Below are positions 8,354-16,977 of a DNA stretch of 64,000 nt, in pieces. This DNA is from JAEUIE01 sp046350055 (GTDB lineage Bacteria; Planctomycetota; Planctomycetia; Gemmatales; HRBIN36). The stretch's first letter is position 1, and each line of letters opens with the position of its first letter. The translations under genes were made by a program, and so were the position numbers. The stretch spans positions 3,472,001 to 3,536,000 of the forward strand of contig JAXMBC010000001.1 of assembly GCA_046350055.1 (NCBI GenBank). The letters run 5' to 3'. The notes under the pieces were generated by a model, which searched no databases, was not told the origin of the DNA, and was given only the letters and a program-made list of their open reading frames with translations.

Positions 8354-9616
8354 ATGTCAACGAGTTTGAGATTGAAAATCTCGCATGACAGACTGATCAG
8401 TCTGGGGTTGCTGCGGAAGACAGTGGCTATCCTGGGAATGCTGGTTATCTGCATGTTTCACTTCGCCTTGCCCCTTCGTGCAGGCATCTACATCCAGAAT
8501 GAAAGCCTCACACCACAAGCTGATCTCAGCGAGTTCTATCGCAAGCAGCTTCCATACTTGCGAGGTTACGGCCCGCCCGATGTCACCATGGCTGGAAAAC
8601 CCACGGAACAACGGCAGGACTTCCTCCGCAAGGCCGAGGATCTTCGTAAAAAGGGCAGGCTCTCTCCCGACGACGCTGCGAACCTTGGTGGCTATCTGCT
8701 GTACCTTAAACTGACTGCAGCCCGCCAGCCCGCATTCGAAGAAGCAGTCACGGCCATGGAAGCGATGCAGCGGGCCAACCCCAGGCACTTTGCTCTTGCT
8801 GCCAATCTCGGGACTGCTTATCAGCTGACTGGTAAGCTTGATGCTGCTGAACGTTGCCTGCAAATGGCGGTGGATCTGGCGCCTCCCGAGTATCGCGAAA
8901 TGGAGATGCTTCATCTGCGACTAGTGCAATTGCGGCTCAGGGAGACGCTGGGGCGGAATAGTCAACCTGATCTCGATATGCTTTTCGGTCGTGCTGCAGC
9001 CCCGTTTCGCTTTGTTGATACCAGCGGGGTATGGAACTATGGCAAGCTTGCTCCGGCGGAAGAAGCCAAGCTCCCCAGACAGTCAGCTCTTGTCGCTACA
9101 CAGCAAGTTCAGCAGTTGCTGGTCTGGCTGCCTGACGATCCCCGGTTGCATTGGCAGTTGGCAGAATGGGCCATGGTACTGCAGCAACCTGCCGTCGCTA
9201 TCGAACTCTTTCGTGATGCAGTAAGCACATACCGTCTGTCACATCCTGCACTGAAATCGCACCGTGCTGCTGTTATCGAAGCAAGGCACTGGGGCAGTCT
9301 GGCCGAACAGCTCTCCCCCAAACAGCCCCTTGCACCCTGGCTGGTAGAGACTCTTGGCAACTCGCTTGGTACAGCGCAAGCTTCGCTGGCTTCGCTTCAT
9401 ACGCTTACAGATGCGCTGCCGGTAAAAAAGGGGCTAGGAGAACTGTTTGGCGGTGGAGGAGGCAGTGGTGGTCCCGGTGATGGCGAGTCGAAGCCTGCAA
9501 AACCTTTCGTCATGCAGCCTTGGCACTGGATTTTAGTTGGTGTGGGCGTCATACTGGGCATCTTCATGCTTTACTGGCAACTGCGCGAGTGGTTTGCCCG
9601 GTTCCGCCCCTCCTAG
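8354..9616 (+). CDS. membrane-anchored TPR protein
   Basis: The protein has 420 residues. The ATG at 8354 is chosen because an upstream in-frame start would lie inside the SDR gene. An N-terminal hydrophobic segment (VAILGMLVICMFHFALPLRA) is a signal or anchor. TPR-like helices follow (FALAANLGTAYQLTGKLDAAERCLQMAVDLAP is split over about residues 145-178). After a Gly-rich linker there is a C-terminal membrane helix (WILVGVGVILGIFMLYW) and a short basic tail. It probably sits in the periplasm held at both ends, as a protein-interaction scaffold. No enzymatic motif is seen. Confidence 0.75.
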   Translation: MSTSLRLKISHDRLISLGLLRKTVAILGMLVICMFHFALPLRAGIYIQNESLTPQADLSEFYRKQLPYLRGYGPPDVTMAGKPTEQRQDFLRKAEDLRKKGRLSPDDAANLGGYLLYLKLTAARQPAFEEAVTAMEAMQRANPRHFALAANLGTAYQLTGKLDAAERCLQMAVDLAPPEYREMEMLHLRLVQLRLRETLGRNSQPDLDMLFGRAAAPFRFVDTSGVWNYGKLAPAEEAKLPRQSALVATQQVQQLLVWLPDDPRLHWQLAEWAMVLQQPAVAIELFRDAVSTYRLSHPALKSHRAAVIEARHWGSLAEQLSPKQPLAPWLVETLGNSLGTAQASLASLHTLTDALPVKKGLGELFGGGGGSGGPGDGESKPAKPFVMQPWHWILVGVGVILGIFMLYWQLREWFARFRPS

Positions 9617-9623
9617 GATCGGC

Positions 9624-10964
9624 ATGCACCCTACCTTCGTTCGCTACCGAGTGCTCGGCCTGATGTGTGGTCTGGCCATGATCACTTATCTCGATCGTGC
9701 TCTCAATGGCCCCGCTCAGAAAGTGGTGATGGAAGCGGTCGGCCACAAGGAAGCGGATTACTTCTTCCTGCTCGTTGCCTTCCAGCTGGCATACGCACTC
9801 TTTGAAATTCCCACCGGTTGGCTTGGCGACAAATATGGACCACGCAGCACGCTGATCCGGGTTGTCGTCTTCTGGTCGTTCTTCCTCGGCTTGATGGCCC
9901 TGGCGGGAGTGCCTCTCTTTGGCACCAGCCTGTCCATCGGCTTCTGGGGGTTGGTCGTCATCCAGTTCCTCTTTGGCGTTGGAGAGGCTGGGGCGTTTCC
10001 CAATATATCGAAGGCTCTCTACAACTGGTTTCCCGCCAGCCAGCGGGCTTTTGTACAAGGCTCGGTATGGTTTTCCTCACGCTTCATGGGAGGGCTCACA
10101 ACCTTTTTCTGGACTTTGCTCACGGTGGGACTAGGTCTGGATTGGCGAACGGTAGTGGGGCTATTCGCCTGCCTGGGGGTGATATGGGTGATTCTGTTTA
10201 CCATGATTTTCCGCAACAAGCCCGAAGAACACCCGGGTTGCAACGAGGCGGAGCGGGATCTCATCAAGCAGGGCAAGAAGTCCAGTAGCGGTGGACACGA
10301 GAACGTACCATGGAGGCACCTCTTCAGTCAGAAGAACCTCTGGTACCTCTGTGGCATGTACTTCTGCATGAACTTCGGCTGGTACTTCCTGATGTACTTC
10401 CTGCCCAAATTCATGAAGCAAAGCTTCGGCATCCAGCAAGGCGATGGCATCGGTGTTCAACTGGGCGTGGCACTGATGACTGGTTCGCCTCTCCTTCTGG
10501 GTGGGGTGGCCTGTATCCTGGGAGGCATTCTTTCCGACCGTTACATCCGCCGAACGGGTGATCGTGTCTGGGGCCGCAAACTCTATGGCATGATCGGTTA
10601 CGCAGGCTGTTCGATCTGCTATATCGCAGCCATGGTGATGATTAACAATCCGTATGTGCTCATTGCCTGTATTGCCCTGGTTGGCTTCTTCAACGACCTG
10701 ACCATGGGCCCAGCCTGGGCGACTGCGCAGGACATTGGCAAGCGCTATGCTGCCATTGTTTCAGGATGCATGAACATGATCGGCAACCTCGGCGGGGCGC
10801 TGAGTAATTATGTCACCGGTCTCATCATCAAAAAACACACCATTGATGGTGTGGTTTCCAATGATGGTTACATCACCTGCCTGACGATGTATGCAGTGGC
10901 GTATGGTATTGGCGTCTTCTTCTGGTATATGACCGATGCCAACAGGCCACTGGCGGAGGATTAG
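9624..10964 (+). CDS. MFS transporter, anion:cation symporter-like
   Basis: This 446-residue protein has about 12 hydrophobic segments. The first helix region carries ITYLDR, typical of the ACS branch of the major facilitator superfamily (sugar acid, tartrate and related symporters). G-D-K-Y-G-P-R in the first cytoplasmic loop matches the MFS signature. The start at 9624 follows a GGATC site, seven bases after the TPR gene stop. It is the last gene of the SDR/TPR/MFS operon, so its substrate may feed the dehydrogenase; this is inference. Confidence 0.88.
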   Translation: MHPTFVRYRVLGLMCGLAMITYLDRALNGPAQKVVMEAVGHKEADYFFLLVAFQLAYALFEIPTGWLGDKYGPRSTLIRVVVFWSFFLGLMALAGVPLFGTSLSIGFWGLVVIQFLFGVGEAGAFPNISKALYNWFPASQRAFVQGSVWFSSRFMGGLTTFFWTLLTVGLGLDWRTVVGLFACLGVIWVILFTMIFRNKPEEHPGCNEAERDLIKQGKKSSSGGHENVPWRHLFSQKNLWYLCGMYFCMNFGWYFLMYFLPKFMKQSFGIQQGDGIGVQLGVALMTGSPLLLGGVACILGGILSDRYIRRTGDRVWGRKLYGMIGYAGCSICYIAAMVMINNPYVLIACIALVGFFNDLTMGPAWATAQDIGKRYAAIVSGCMNMIGNLGGALSNYVTGLIIKKHTIDGVVSNDGYITCLTMYAVAYGIGVFFWYMTDANRPLAED

Positions 10965-10975
10965 ACATTTAGCTC

Positions 10976-11081
10976 CAGGCTGGGGCGGGTCGCGCGAGGG
11001 CTTGAAGCAATTTGCATGATCATCATTCCACACAGTTTGTTGCTATGAACCAATACGTCGCGAGGGCCCGCCCCTGGCCTG
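10976..11081. repeat. imperfect long inverted repeat between MFS gene and the 11148 gene
   Basis: CAGGCTGGGGCGGG at 10976-10989 is complementary, with one small bulge, to CCCGCCCCTGGCCTG at 11067-11081. The roughly 77-base interior also holds two copies of GTCGCG(CG)AGGGC in direct orientation. It may be a terminator for the MFS operon or a leader structure for the next gene. Confidence 0.5.
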
Positions 11082-11115
11082 AATAACCAAGTGGTAAATA
11101 TTCTCGTAAATGATG

Positions 11116-11121
11116 TATACT
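11116..11121 (+). promoter_or_regulatory. possible -10 element (TATACT) for the 11148 gene
   Basis: TATACT matches the sigma-70 -10 consensus at five of six positions and lies 27 bases before the ATG at 11148. The -35 region is weak (GGTAAA at a 17-base spacing), so this is a tentative call. Confidence 0.3.
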
Positions 11122-11147
11122 AGAAGTACTCCACCTTCGAGCTCGCC

Positions 11148-11561
11148 ATGGCCAAGTCCACTATCACCATTGAAGACCTGCATGCCTTCCTCGATGAAGC
11201 CCTTTCTGACGAGATGTCGAGCAAAGTGGAAAAGGCGCTGCGTGATTCGGCCCCATTGCGATCAGCTCTCAGCCGACTGATGGAAGAACGCGAGCGAGGG
11301 GAGCACAGTATCGGTGCAATCTGGAGGCGTCAGCGATTGACCTGTCCGACCCGCGAGGACTTAGGCAACCTGGTCATGGGCATCCTCGAGGAATCTCAAG
11401 CCGAGTACATACAGTTCCACATTAAGACGATTGGCTGTGGTTACTGTCAGTCGAACCTCGTGGATCTTCAGGAACGGAGCAAAGAACACAAGTCGCACTC
11501 GCAGCAGCGCAGGCAGAAGATGTTTGCCTCCAGTGCCGGGTTCCTTCCCAAAAGGAAGTAA
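11148..11561 (+). CDS. small soluble protein of unknown function with a Cys pair
   Basis: The protein has 137 residues, is rich in charge and has no membrane segment. The N-terminus looks helical. Near residue 105 the sequence G-C-G-Y-C-Q-S-N-L places two cysteines as C-x-x-C, possibly a metal site or redox pair. The layout (helical N-part, then Cys pair, then basic tail) recalls the zinc-finger part of some anti-sigma or regulatory proteins, but no family is recognised with confidence. It lies alone, convergent with the HtrA-like protease gene. Confidence 0.6.
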   Translation: MAKSTITIEDLHAFLDEALSDEMSSKVEKALRDSAPLRSALSRLMEERERGEHSIGAIWRRQRLTCPTREDLGNLVMGILEESQAEYIQFHIKTIGCGYCQSNLVDLQERSKEHKSHSQQRRQKMFASSAGFLPKRK

Positions 11562-11569
11562 CTTGCAGC

Positions 11570-12916
11570 TTAGTCTTTGGCGAAACTGCCGCGGTGGAGT
11601 TGGCCTTTGCGGATGATGTGAAATTGCAATGGCTTGAAGGTGGCATAGCTTTCGTGGTTCAGCACATACTGCACATTATCGAAACTGCAGGTTTCCCAGT
11701 TCTGCAGTCCAACCAGGATATCGCCTGGCTGGATACCAGCTTTGGCTGCAGGGCCTTGTGAAAGTACATCGGTGACCAGCATGCCGCCATGAAGATGGGC
11801 GTAAAGACGGGTGATGGATTCGCTATCCGTGGTGGTCAGGCGCAGCCCTAGTTCCTTCCAGATGGGATCGTTGATGACTGGCGTTGTCTTGGGGTCAAAG
11901 GCCCATTCGATCGACTTCTCTTCTGTGCCACGGCGTATCTTGACAGCAAGCTTATCGCCGGGTTTGCTCTCAATCAGAGCACGCTCAAAATCGAGGCCGC
12001 ATTCCACAGTCTGGTCGTTGACGGCGATGATGGTGTCGCCATTCTTGAGTCCTGTCTTCTCAGCGATGCTGTTGCTCAGCACCTTTTCCACCTGCAGAGC
12101 ACGGCAGGGGTTTTGAGCAACCATAACCTTGTCCCGATATTGCAGGCCAGTGGGGAAGGCGTGGCGACGGGTGCGGGCAAGCAGGTCGCTGACAGTTTCC
12201 AGCATGCTGTCTACCGGGATGGCAAAGCTAATACCCTGAGCGCCTGCTCGGATAGCCACGTTCACACCGATGAGTTCGCCATCAATATTCAGTAGCGGAC
12301 CACCAGAGTTGCCGGGGTTGATACTGGCATTGGTTTGAATCAGCTGCTTGTAATTCACTTCTTTATTGAGCACAACATCGCGACCCAGGGCGGAAATGAT
12401 GCCCATGCTCACAGTGTGCTCGTAGCCAAAAGCGTTGCCGATGGCGATGACGGTTTCACCGACCATCAAGTCACTCGAGGTGCCGATTTTGATGACAGGT
12501 AGCCGTTTTTTTGGACTGATCTTGATGATGGCGAGATCAGTTTCCTTGTCCTTGGCTACCACAGTGGCATCGTACCGTTCTTCGTCTCCATTCAGCCTTA
12601 CTTGCAGCTTGGTTACTTCATCAACGACATGGAAGTTGGTGACGATGTAGCCCCGGCTGTCGAGAATGATGCCGGTGCCCATGCCATTAGATCGCCCCGA
12701 GGCACCCAGGTTTCGGTCGCCGAAGCCATTATTGGCGGCAACGCGTTCACTATGGATATTAACGACTGAGGCTTTGCATTTTTCCACCACACTGACAATG
12801 GCATTTCGACGGCTGGGGCTAGTCGGCGAGTCGCCTGCGTGGAGTACCCCCACGGATGCGATGAGTGCGAATGCCAGGACCCAAAGACCGAAGCAACGGC
12901 GTGGTGTGGAACTCAT
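11570..12916 (-). CDS. HtrA/DegP-type secreted serine protease with two PDZ domains
   Basis: The protein has 448 residues from the ATG at 12916, chosen because it gives a clean signal peptide ending near VLHAGDS; an in-frame start exists at 13021. The trypsin-like domain has the catalytic triad His96 (NFHVVDE), Asp127 (ETDLAII) and Ser204 (NPGNSGGPL). Two PDZ-like regions follow, one around KVLSNSIAEKTGLKNGD and one around VLSQGPAAKAGIQPGDILVG. It probably acts in the periplasm in protein quality control. It has the usual HtrA length and stands alone on the minus strand. Confidence 0.9.
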   Translation of the reverse strand: MSSTPRRCFGLWVLAFALIASVGVLHAGDSPTSPSRRNAIVSVVEKCKASVVNIHSERVAANNGFGDRNLGASGRSNGMGTGIILDSRGYIVTNFHVVDEVTKLQVRLNGDEERYDATVVAKDKETDLAIIKISPKKRLPVIKIGTSSDLMVGETVIAIGNAFGYEHTVSMGIISALGRDVVLNKEVNYKQLIQTNASINPGNSGGPLLNIDGELIGVNVAIRAGAQGISFAIPVDSMLETVSDLLARTRRHAFPTGLQYRDKVMVAQNPCRALQVEKVLSNSIAEKTGLKNGDTIIAVNDQTVECGLDFERALIESKPGDKLAVKIRRGTEEKSIEWAFDPKTTPVINDPIWKELGLRLTTTDSESITRLYAHLHGGMLVTDVLSQGPAAKAGIQPGDILVGLQNWETCSFDNVQYVLNHESYATFKPLQFHIIRKGQLHRGSFAKD

Positions 12917-13127
12917 GGATGCATCGCGACAAGGAGGGTGATGGTAGGGTTGAGAAGAACTTCGTCCAGTCGCGACGTACGTCTTGATGAGGGAAGCTGG
13001 TGAAAGAGGAGGGCTGGGCAAATTGTTGTCGCAAGAGAAGAATCATACCTAGGAGGCGTGGAGTGCCGTCTATAATGGCGATGCCCAAGAGGGCGGCTGT
13101 ATCACCCCTTCCAAAGAAAGGATCAGT

Positions 13128-13439
13128 ATGAGTACGAGAAAAGAACAACTCCTCAAACTCCTGGCTGCCGAACCTACCGACGCTTTCCTGCGCTATGGTC
13201 TGGCCAAGGAACTGGAAGCGGAAGGTGATAGAGACGGCGCGATCCTGCAACTGGAGCAGGTTCTGAGGGAAAACCCTGAGTATGTACCTGCTTTTCTTCA
13301 AGTTGGACAATTGCTGATTCAGGCAGAACGACTGGATGAGGCGAGAGATAGGTTGCGCATGGGAATGCAGACTGCTTTTAAACAAGCGGATCATCACGCG
13401 TATCAGGAAATGGAGGGGATTCTAGGGTCGATTTCGTGA
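13128..13439 (+). CDS. small TPR protein
   Basis: This 103-residue protein is made of about two tetratricopeptide-like helix pairs (AFLRYGLAKELEAEGDRDGAI; FLQVGQLLIQAERLDEARD) and a C-terminal helix. There is no signal peptide, so it is probably cytoplasmic and mediates protein contacts. The start follows AAGGA with a five-base spacing. The role is unknown. Confidence 0.75.
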   Translation: MSTRKEQLLKLLAAEPTDAFLRYGLAKELEAEGDRDGAILQLEQVLRENPEYVPAFLQVGQLLIQAERLDEARDRLRMGMQTAFKQADHHAYQEMEGILGSIS

Positions 13440-13505
13440 GACTTAAGTTGCAGGTCGGAATCTATTAGGTGCTCTTCACAATTGCACTATATTAAGGGTG
13501 AAAAC

Positions 13506-13523
13506 GGCGGACACGTGTCCGCC
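13506..13523. repeat. perfect 18-bp palindrome upstream of pit
   Basis: GGCGGACACGTGTCCGCC is a perfect palindrome 24 bases before the phosphate transporter start. It could be a transcription factor operator (CACGTG core) or an RNA hairpin close to the translation start. Confidence 0.5.
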
Positions 13524-13546
13524 CGGTACGTGCTCGGAGCGCTTAC

Positions 13547-14923
13547 ATGGGTTTCTGGCAGGCGGTTTGGGACCTCTCCACGCCGCAGATGCTCTTCTTC
13601 TTCATCGCCCTGGTTGTGGCGTTCGGGTTTGAGTTCATCAACGGGTTTCACGATACCGCTAATGCGGTCACCACTGTGATCTACACCCGCAGCATGAGAC
13701 CTACCCCCTCGGTCATATATTCCGGCATCATGAACTTCCTGGGAGTGCTGCTGGGGGGCACGGCGGTAGCATTCAGCATCGTCAATCTGCTCCCGGTGGA
13801 TCTGCTGGTAGATGCCAAGTCAGCTGCGGCGCTGGAAATGGTCCTGAGTATTCTCCTCGCTGGGGTTATCTGGAATCTGGGCACATGGTACTATGGGCTT
13901 CCCGTTTCCAGTTCACATACACTCATCGGCTCCATTCTGGGCGTGGGGCTGGCAAATAGCATACTGCAGGGGAATGGCATTGATGGCATCAATTGGGGTA
14001 AGGCCGGCGAAGTAGGGTTGGCCTTATTGCTGTCGCCGTTGGTGGGCTTTATTGCTTCAGCATTGCTACTTCTGGTGATGAAGTTCATCTTCCGCGATGA
14101 GCGACTTTATGAGCCTCCGGTTGGAGAAGATCGGCCGCCTTACTGGATACGTGCTGTGCTGGTGTGTACCTGTGGCGGCGTGAGTTTCGCCCACGGCTCA
14201 AACGATGGGCAAAAAGGCATGGGCCTCCTGCTGCTGGTACTGATTGGATTCCTGCCGATGTATCACGCACTCAATACACGTGCTCCAGAAGAAGCAAGAA
14301 TCGTGCATGATGCAGCCGTGCAATTGAAGAAGAAACTGGGGAAGGAATTGGAACAGCACTCGCAACTGTCACGTGATTTGGATTACCTTGATATGCGGTT
14401 AGATAATCTGAGTTCACTGAATCAAGTGCAACTTGATGAACGCTGGGAAGTTCGACAGGCAATCTATCGCACTACGCAGTACCTCAAGCAAGAGCCACGA
14501 TTGAAACCTAGCGAGAATAACTGGAAGCAGTACCGGCAGCAGTTGTTGGTGGCAATCGAATATGTGCCTCTCTGGGTTGTAGTAGGTACAGCGCTGGCAC
14601 TCGGGATTGGAACTTGCATCGGGTATAAACGAATCGTCATTACAGTGGCAGAAAAGATCGGAAAATCGCACCTGACATACGCACAAGGGGCAGCGGCAGA
14701 ATTGGTGGCTGCCCTGACAATCCTGCTGGCTACCTATACCAGAGCCCCGGTGAGTACAACACAGGTACTCAGCAGTGGCGTTGCCGGCACGATGGTTGCC
14801 AATGGGTCAGGGGTTCAGCCTGGCACGACGCGACGCATTCTGCTCGCCTGGTTGATGACCCTGCCTGCCACCATGTTGCTGGGTGGAGTTTTCTTCACAG
14901 TGGGTCGATTGTTTGTGAGGTAG
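13547..14923 (+). CDS. pit: inorganic phosphate transporter, PiT family
   Basis: The 458-residue membrane protein carries the duplicated PHO4 signature: GFHDTANAV near residue 30 and a second half with GAAAELVAALT and PVSTTQ near residues 385-405. SSSHTLIGSILG lies in the first half. A long hydrophilic loop (about residues 240-340) separates the two halves, as is usual for PiT proteins. It imports phosphate (or a metal-phosphate complex) using an H+ or Na+ gradient. The ybaK-like gene begins four bases after its stop and is probably cotranscribed. Confidence 0.92.
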   Translation: MGFWQAVWDLSTPQMLFFFIALVVAFGFEFINGFHDTANAVTTVIYTRSMRPTPSVIYSGIMNFLGVLLGGTAVAFSIVNLLPVDLLVDAKSAAALEMVLSILLAGVIWNLGTWYYGLPVSSSHTLIGSILGVGLANSILQGNGIDGINWGKAGEVGLALLLSPLVGFIASALLLLVMKFIFRDERLYEPPVGEDRPPYWIRAVLVCTCGGVSFAHGSNDGQKGMGLLLLVLIGFLPMYHALNTRAPEEARIVHDAAVQLKKKLGKELEQHSQLSRDLDYLDMRLDNLSSLNQVQLDERWEVRQAIYRTTQYLKQEPRLKPSENNWKQYRQQLLVAIEYVPLWVVVGTALALGIGTCIGYKRIVITVAEKIGKSHLTYAQGAAAELVAALTILLATYTRAPVSTTQVLSSGVAGTMVANGSGVQPGTTRRILLAWLMTLPATMLLGGVFFTVGRLFVR

Positions 14924-14927
14924 TGGG

Positions 14928-15392
14928 ATGACTCCCGCCATCAAGCTGCTCGAAAAGCAAAAAGTACCTCACCAGGTACTGTCGTACGAGCATGATCCCT
15001 CTAACTCGGACTTTGGCTCTGAGGCAGCGAGCAAGCTGGCCGTCGATCCACACTACATGTTCAAGACTCTGGTGGTGCGGAGCGATACCGGGCAATTGGC
15101 CATGGTGCTGGTTAGCGTGGCGGACAAAGTAGACCTCAAGAAACTGGCGGCAGCCTTAGGTACCAGGAAAGCCGACTTGGCCGATCCGGGACTTGCCGAG
15201 AAAACAACTGGCTATGTGGTTGGCGGGATCAGCCCGCTCGGAGGTCGCAAGCGATTGCCTGTGTATGTAGATACCAGTCTGATTTCATTGGATACGGTCT
15301 ACATCAGCGCTGGCAAACGGGGGCTACAGTTGAAACTGTCAGCAGTGGCGCTGGTAACGTTGCTGGAAGCCACAGTTGCGCCACTGGTCTGA
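14928..15392 (+). CDS. ybaK: YbaK/EbsC-family Cys-tRNA(Pro)/aminoacyl-tRNA deacylase
   Basis: The protein has 154 residues, normal for YbaK. It carries the family signatures FKTLVV (substrate-binding Lys), SVADKVDLKKLA and GGISPLGGRKRLP. The enzyme hydrolyses misacylated tRNA, mainly Cys-tRNA(Pro), as a trans-editing factor. It is coupled closely to pit (4-base gap), although no functional link is known. It ends four bases from the convergent gene at 15397. Confidence 0.92.
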   Translation: MTPAIKLLEKQKVPHQVLSYEHDPSNSDFGSEAASKLAVDPHYMFKTLVVRSDTGQLAMVLVSVADKVDLKKLAAALGTRKADLADPGLAEKTTGYVVGGISPLGGRKRLPVYVDTSLISLDTVYISAGKRGLQLKLSAVALVTLLEATVAPLV

Positions 15393-15396
15393 TTGG

Positions 15397-16017
15397 TTAC
15401 TTCTTTTCGCTTTTCTTCGCTTCCTTTGCATCAGGTGGCAGCAGATTGGCTATCTTTTCGCCTTGAAGTTTGGCAAGTTTATCACGTTGTTCAGCGGTCA
15501 GCAGTTTCTCCAATGCAACTCGGGTTTCCTGCCGCAGGCGTTTCACTTCACTTGTCATCTTCTGCTGATCGCCTTGAACTTCGTGAAATGCTTCGCGCAT
15601 GGCTGCATTCATGTCAGTGACAGCTTCGACCGCTTTTTGGGATTGATCGGCAGAGAGGCCGACTTCTTTGGCCAATTTCTCATCGGTGAGGGCTAAAGGC
15701 CCATTGATCTGGAGCCATGCTTCTCGCAAGCGTTTAGTCTGCTTGGCATTAAGCAACTTCAGTAGATCCTGCTCCAGGCTGTCCAGGTCGGCTCCACCAC
15801 GGATTACCAGCCGTTTCTGCCCATCAACTTCCTGCGTGTATTCGGACAGCAGGCTATCCACGCCTTCCTGTTGATCCTTGGAGAGCTTCAGTTCATCAAG
15901 AACCGCCTTGTTGATCATCAAGGCGAATTGAGGCGGGTTCAGACGCATCTGCTGTGCCTGGCAGGCGGTATAACCCATGAGGAGCAGGAGACAGGCAAGC
16001 GAGCGAGCAGGTAGCAT
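15397..16017 (-). CDS. secreted, helix-rich protein (Spy/CpxP-like architecture)
   Basis: The 206-residue protein starts with a signal peptide (LACLLLLMGYTACQAQQ; cleavage by signal peptidase I, or lipidation at the Cys, are both possible). The rest is predicted helical, with repeated short L-x-L-[ST]-x-x-Q segments (ELKLSKDQQEGV, EVGLSADQSQKAV, LLTAEQRDKLAKL) like those of periplasmic Spy/CpxP-type and LTXXQ-motif proteins. It ends in a Lys-rich tail. The role is probably periplasmic stress or chaperone-like; this is inference from pattern only. Confidence 0.65.
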   Translation of the reverse strand: MLPARSLACLLLLMGYTACQAQQMRLNPPQFALMINKAVLDELKLSKDQQEGVDSLLSEYTQEVDGQKRLVIRGGADLDSLEQDLLKLLNAKQTKRLREAWLQINGPLALTDEKLAKEVGLSADQSQKAVEAVTDMNAAMREAFHEVQGDQQKMTSEVKRLRQETRVALEKLLTAEQRDKLAKLQGEKIANLLPPDAKEAKKSEKK

Positions 16018-16207
16018 GACAGGTCTTTCTGTTCAGGTGGAACGGTGACGATGGCAGTATAATACACCTAAGAAATTAGGTGATGATGAAAATGGTGAGA
16101 TTGTGGCTGTAGAGACACGGGCAAATGCTGATGGCCTTCGGGAAGGCGAGTCGTATATTGTGTTGAAGCACGAACTCGACACTACCAATCGGTGTCGACA
16201 ATTGTGA

Positions 16208-16290
16208 GCCGAAGTGGCGGAATGGCAGACGCGACGGATTCAAAATCCGTTACTCGCAAGAGTGTGTGGGTTCAAGTCCCTCCTTCGGCA
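16208..16290 (+). tRNA. tRNA-Leu (anticodon CAA)
   Basis: An 83-nt class II tRNA. The acceptor stem GCCGAAG pairs with CTTCGGC, and the anticodon stem ACGGA/TCCGT holds loop TTCAAAA with anticodon CAA. A variable arm (TACTCGCAAGAGTGTG region) and a T-arm with GGTTCAAGTCC follow. The discriminator is A and CCA is not encoded. A GACGCGGC-type palindromic repeat lies immediately downstream. Confidence 0.95.
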
Positions 16291-16294
16291 CTGA

Positions 16295-16326
16295 TAGTAG
16301 ACGCGGCGTCCCGCGGCATAGTCAAG
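16295..16326 (+). repeat. GACGCGGC-type palindromic repeat, copy 1
   Basis: TAGACGCGGCGTCCCGCGGCATAGTC-type sequence, able to fold into a GC-rich hairpin. It lies five bases after tRNA-Leu. It shares its core and flanks with the copies at 16842, 16951 (inverted), 23946, 24032 and 24319. Confidence 0.75.
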
Positions 16327-16329
16327 TGA

Positions 16330-16839
16330 ATGTATTTGCGCAACGGCTCTTGGGATGATCTGTCCATGCGCCGATTTGATTGTGTGTTGAATCCCGCTCG
16401 CAAGAACATCTACTCGTTTCTATTCATGAGCTTTGTGGCGCTGTTCGCCCTACTCTGGGCTATGTCTTACTCCTCCACTGCCGCCATCATTGCTGGCTGT
16501 GTGTACCTGCTAATCGCCTTGTCGTTTGCCCGAATCGTGACATACGCCATCAGTTGCTACGACCGGATGATCTTCCTGAGAATTGTCTACTTCGGCTACC
16601 GCGAAGTGTTGAAAGAGGAAATGGCGTTCGACGACATTGATAAGTTGTTCCTCCGGAAACAATTGTCTTGCGATTCCTCGTCGTATGACCTCTACTTCTA
16701 TGGCAAGCAGCCGGGCCGCAAGCTGCATGTTTACACGTACAACAGCTACGAGCGTGCCCATCGGATGGCGATGCAATTAGTGGAACTGACTGGGACGAGA
16801 TATGAAGAGCAGCAGGATAAGCAGTCGATTTACGACTGA
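16330..16839 (+). CDS. small membrane protein of unknown function
   Basis: The 169-residue protein has two adjacent hydrophobic helices (SFLFMSFVALFALLWAM and AAIIAGCVYLLIALSFARIV, about residues 30-75) and a hydrophilic C-terminal domain that looks PH-like or mixed alpha/beta (DLYFYGKQPGRKLHVYTYNS). No family is recognised. A second possible start is the ATG at 16366. The gene is bracketed by copies of the GACGCGGC palindrome at 16295 and 16842 and follows tRNA-Leu. Confidence 0.6.
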   Translation: MYLRNGSWDDLSMRRFDCVLNPARKNIYSFLFMSFVALFALLWAMSYSSTAAIIAGCVYLLIALSFARIVTYAISCYDRMIFLRIVYFGYREVLKEEMAFDDIDKLFLRKQLSCDSSSYDLYFYGKQPGRKLHVYTYNSYERAHRMAMQLVELTGTRYEEQQDKQSIYD

Positions 16840-16841
16840 AA

Positions 16842-16871
16842 GTATACGCGGCGTCCCGCCGCGTAGTCAGT
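16842..16871 (+). repeat. GACGCGGC-type palindromic repeat, copy 2
   Basis: TATACGCGGCGTCCCGCCGCGTAGTC folds with CGCGGCG pairing to CGCCGCG around a short loop. It lies three bases after the stop of the 16330 gene, where it could act as a terminator or mRNA 3' structure. Confidence 0.75.
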
Positions 16872-16950
16872 AACAGAGTAATGATGCAACTACTATTGCG
16901 TTTAATAGCTCGTCTTGGCCACATAGCCACGGGCACATGCCACGGACTTT

Positions 16951-16977
16951 GTAGGCGGGACGCCGCGACTACTTGAT
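16951..16977 (-). repeat. GACGCGGC-type palindromic repeat, copy 3 (inverted, degenerate)
   Basis: Read on the minus strand this is AGTAGTCGCGGCGTCCCGCCTAC, matching copies 1 and 2 in inverted orientation but with one arm shortened. It overlaps the 3' end of the convergent gene at 16969. Confidence 0.65.
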
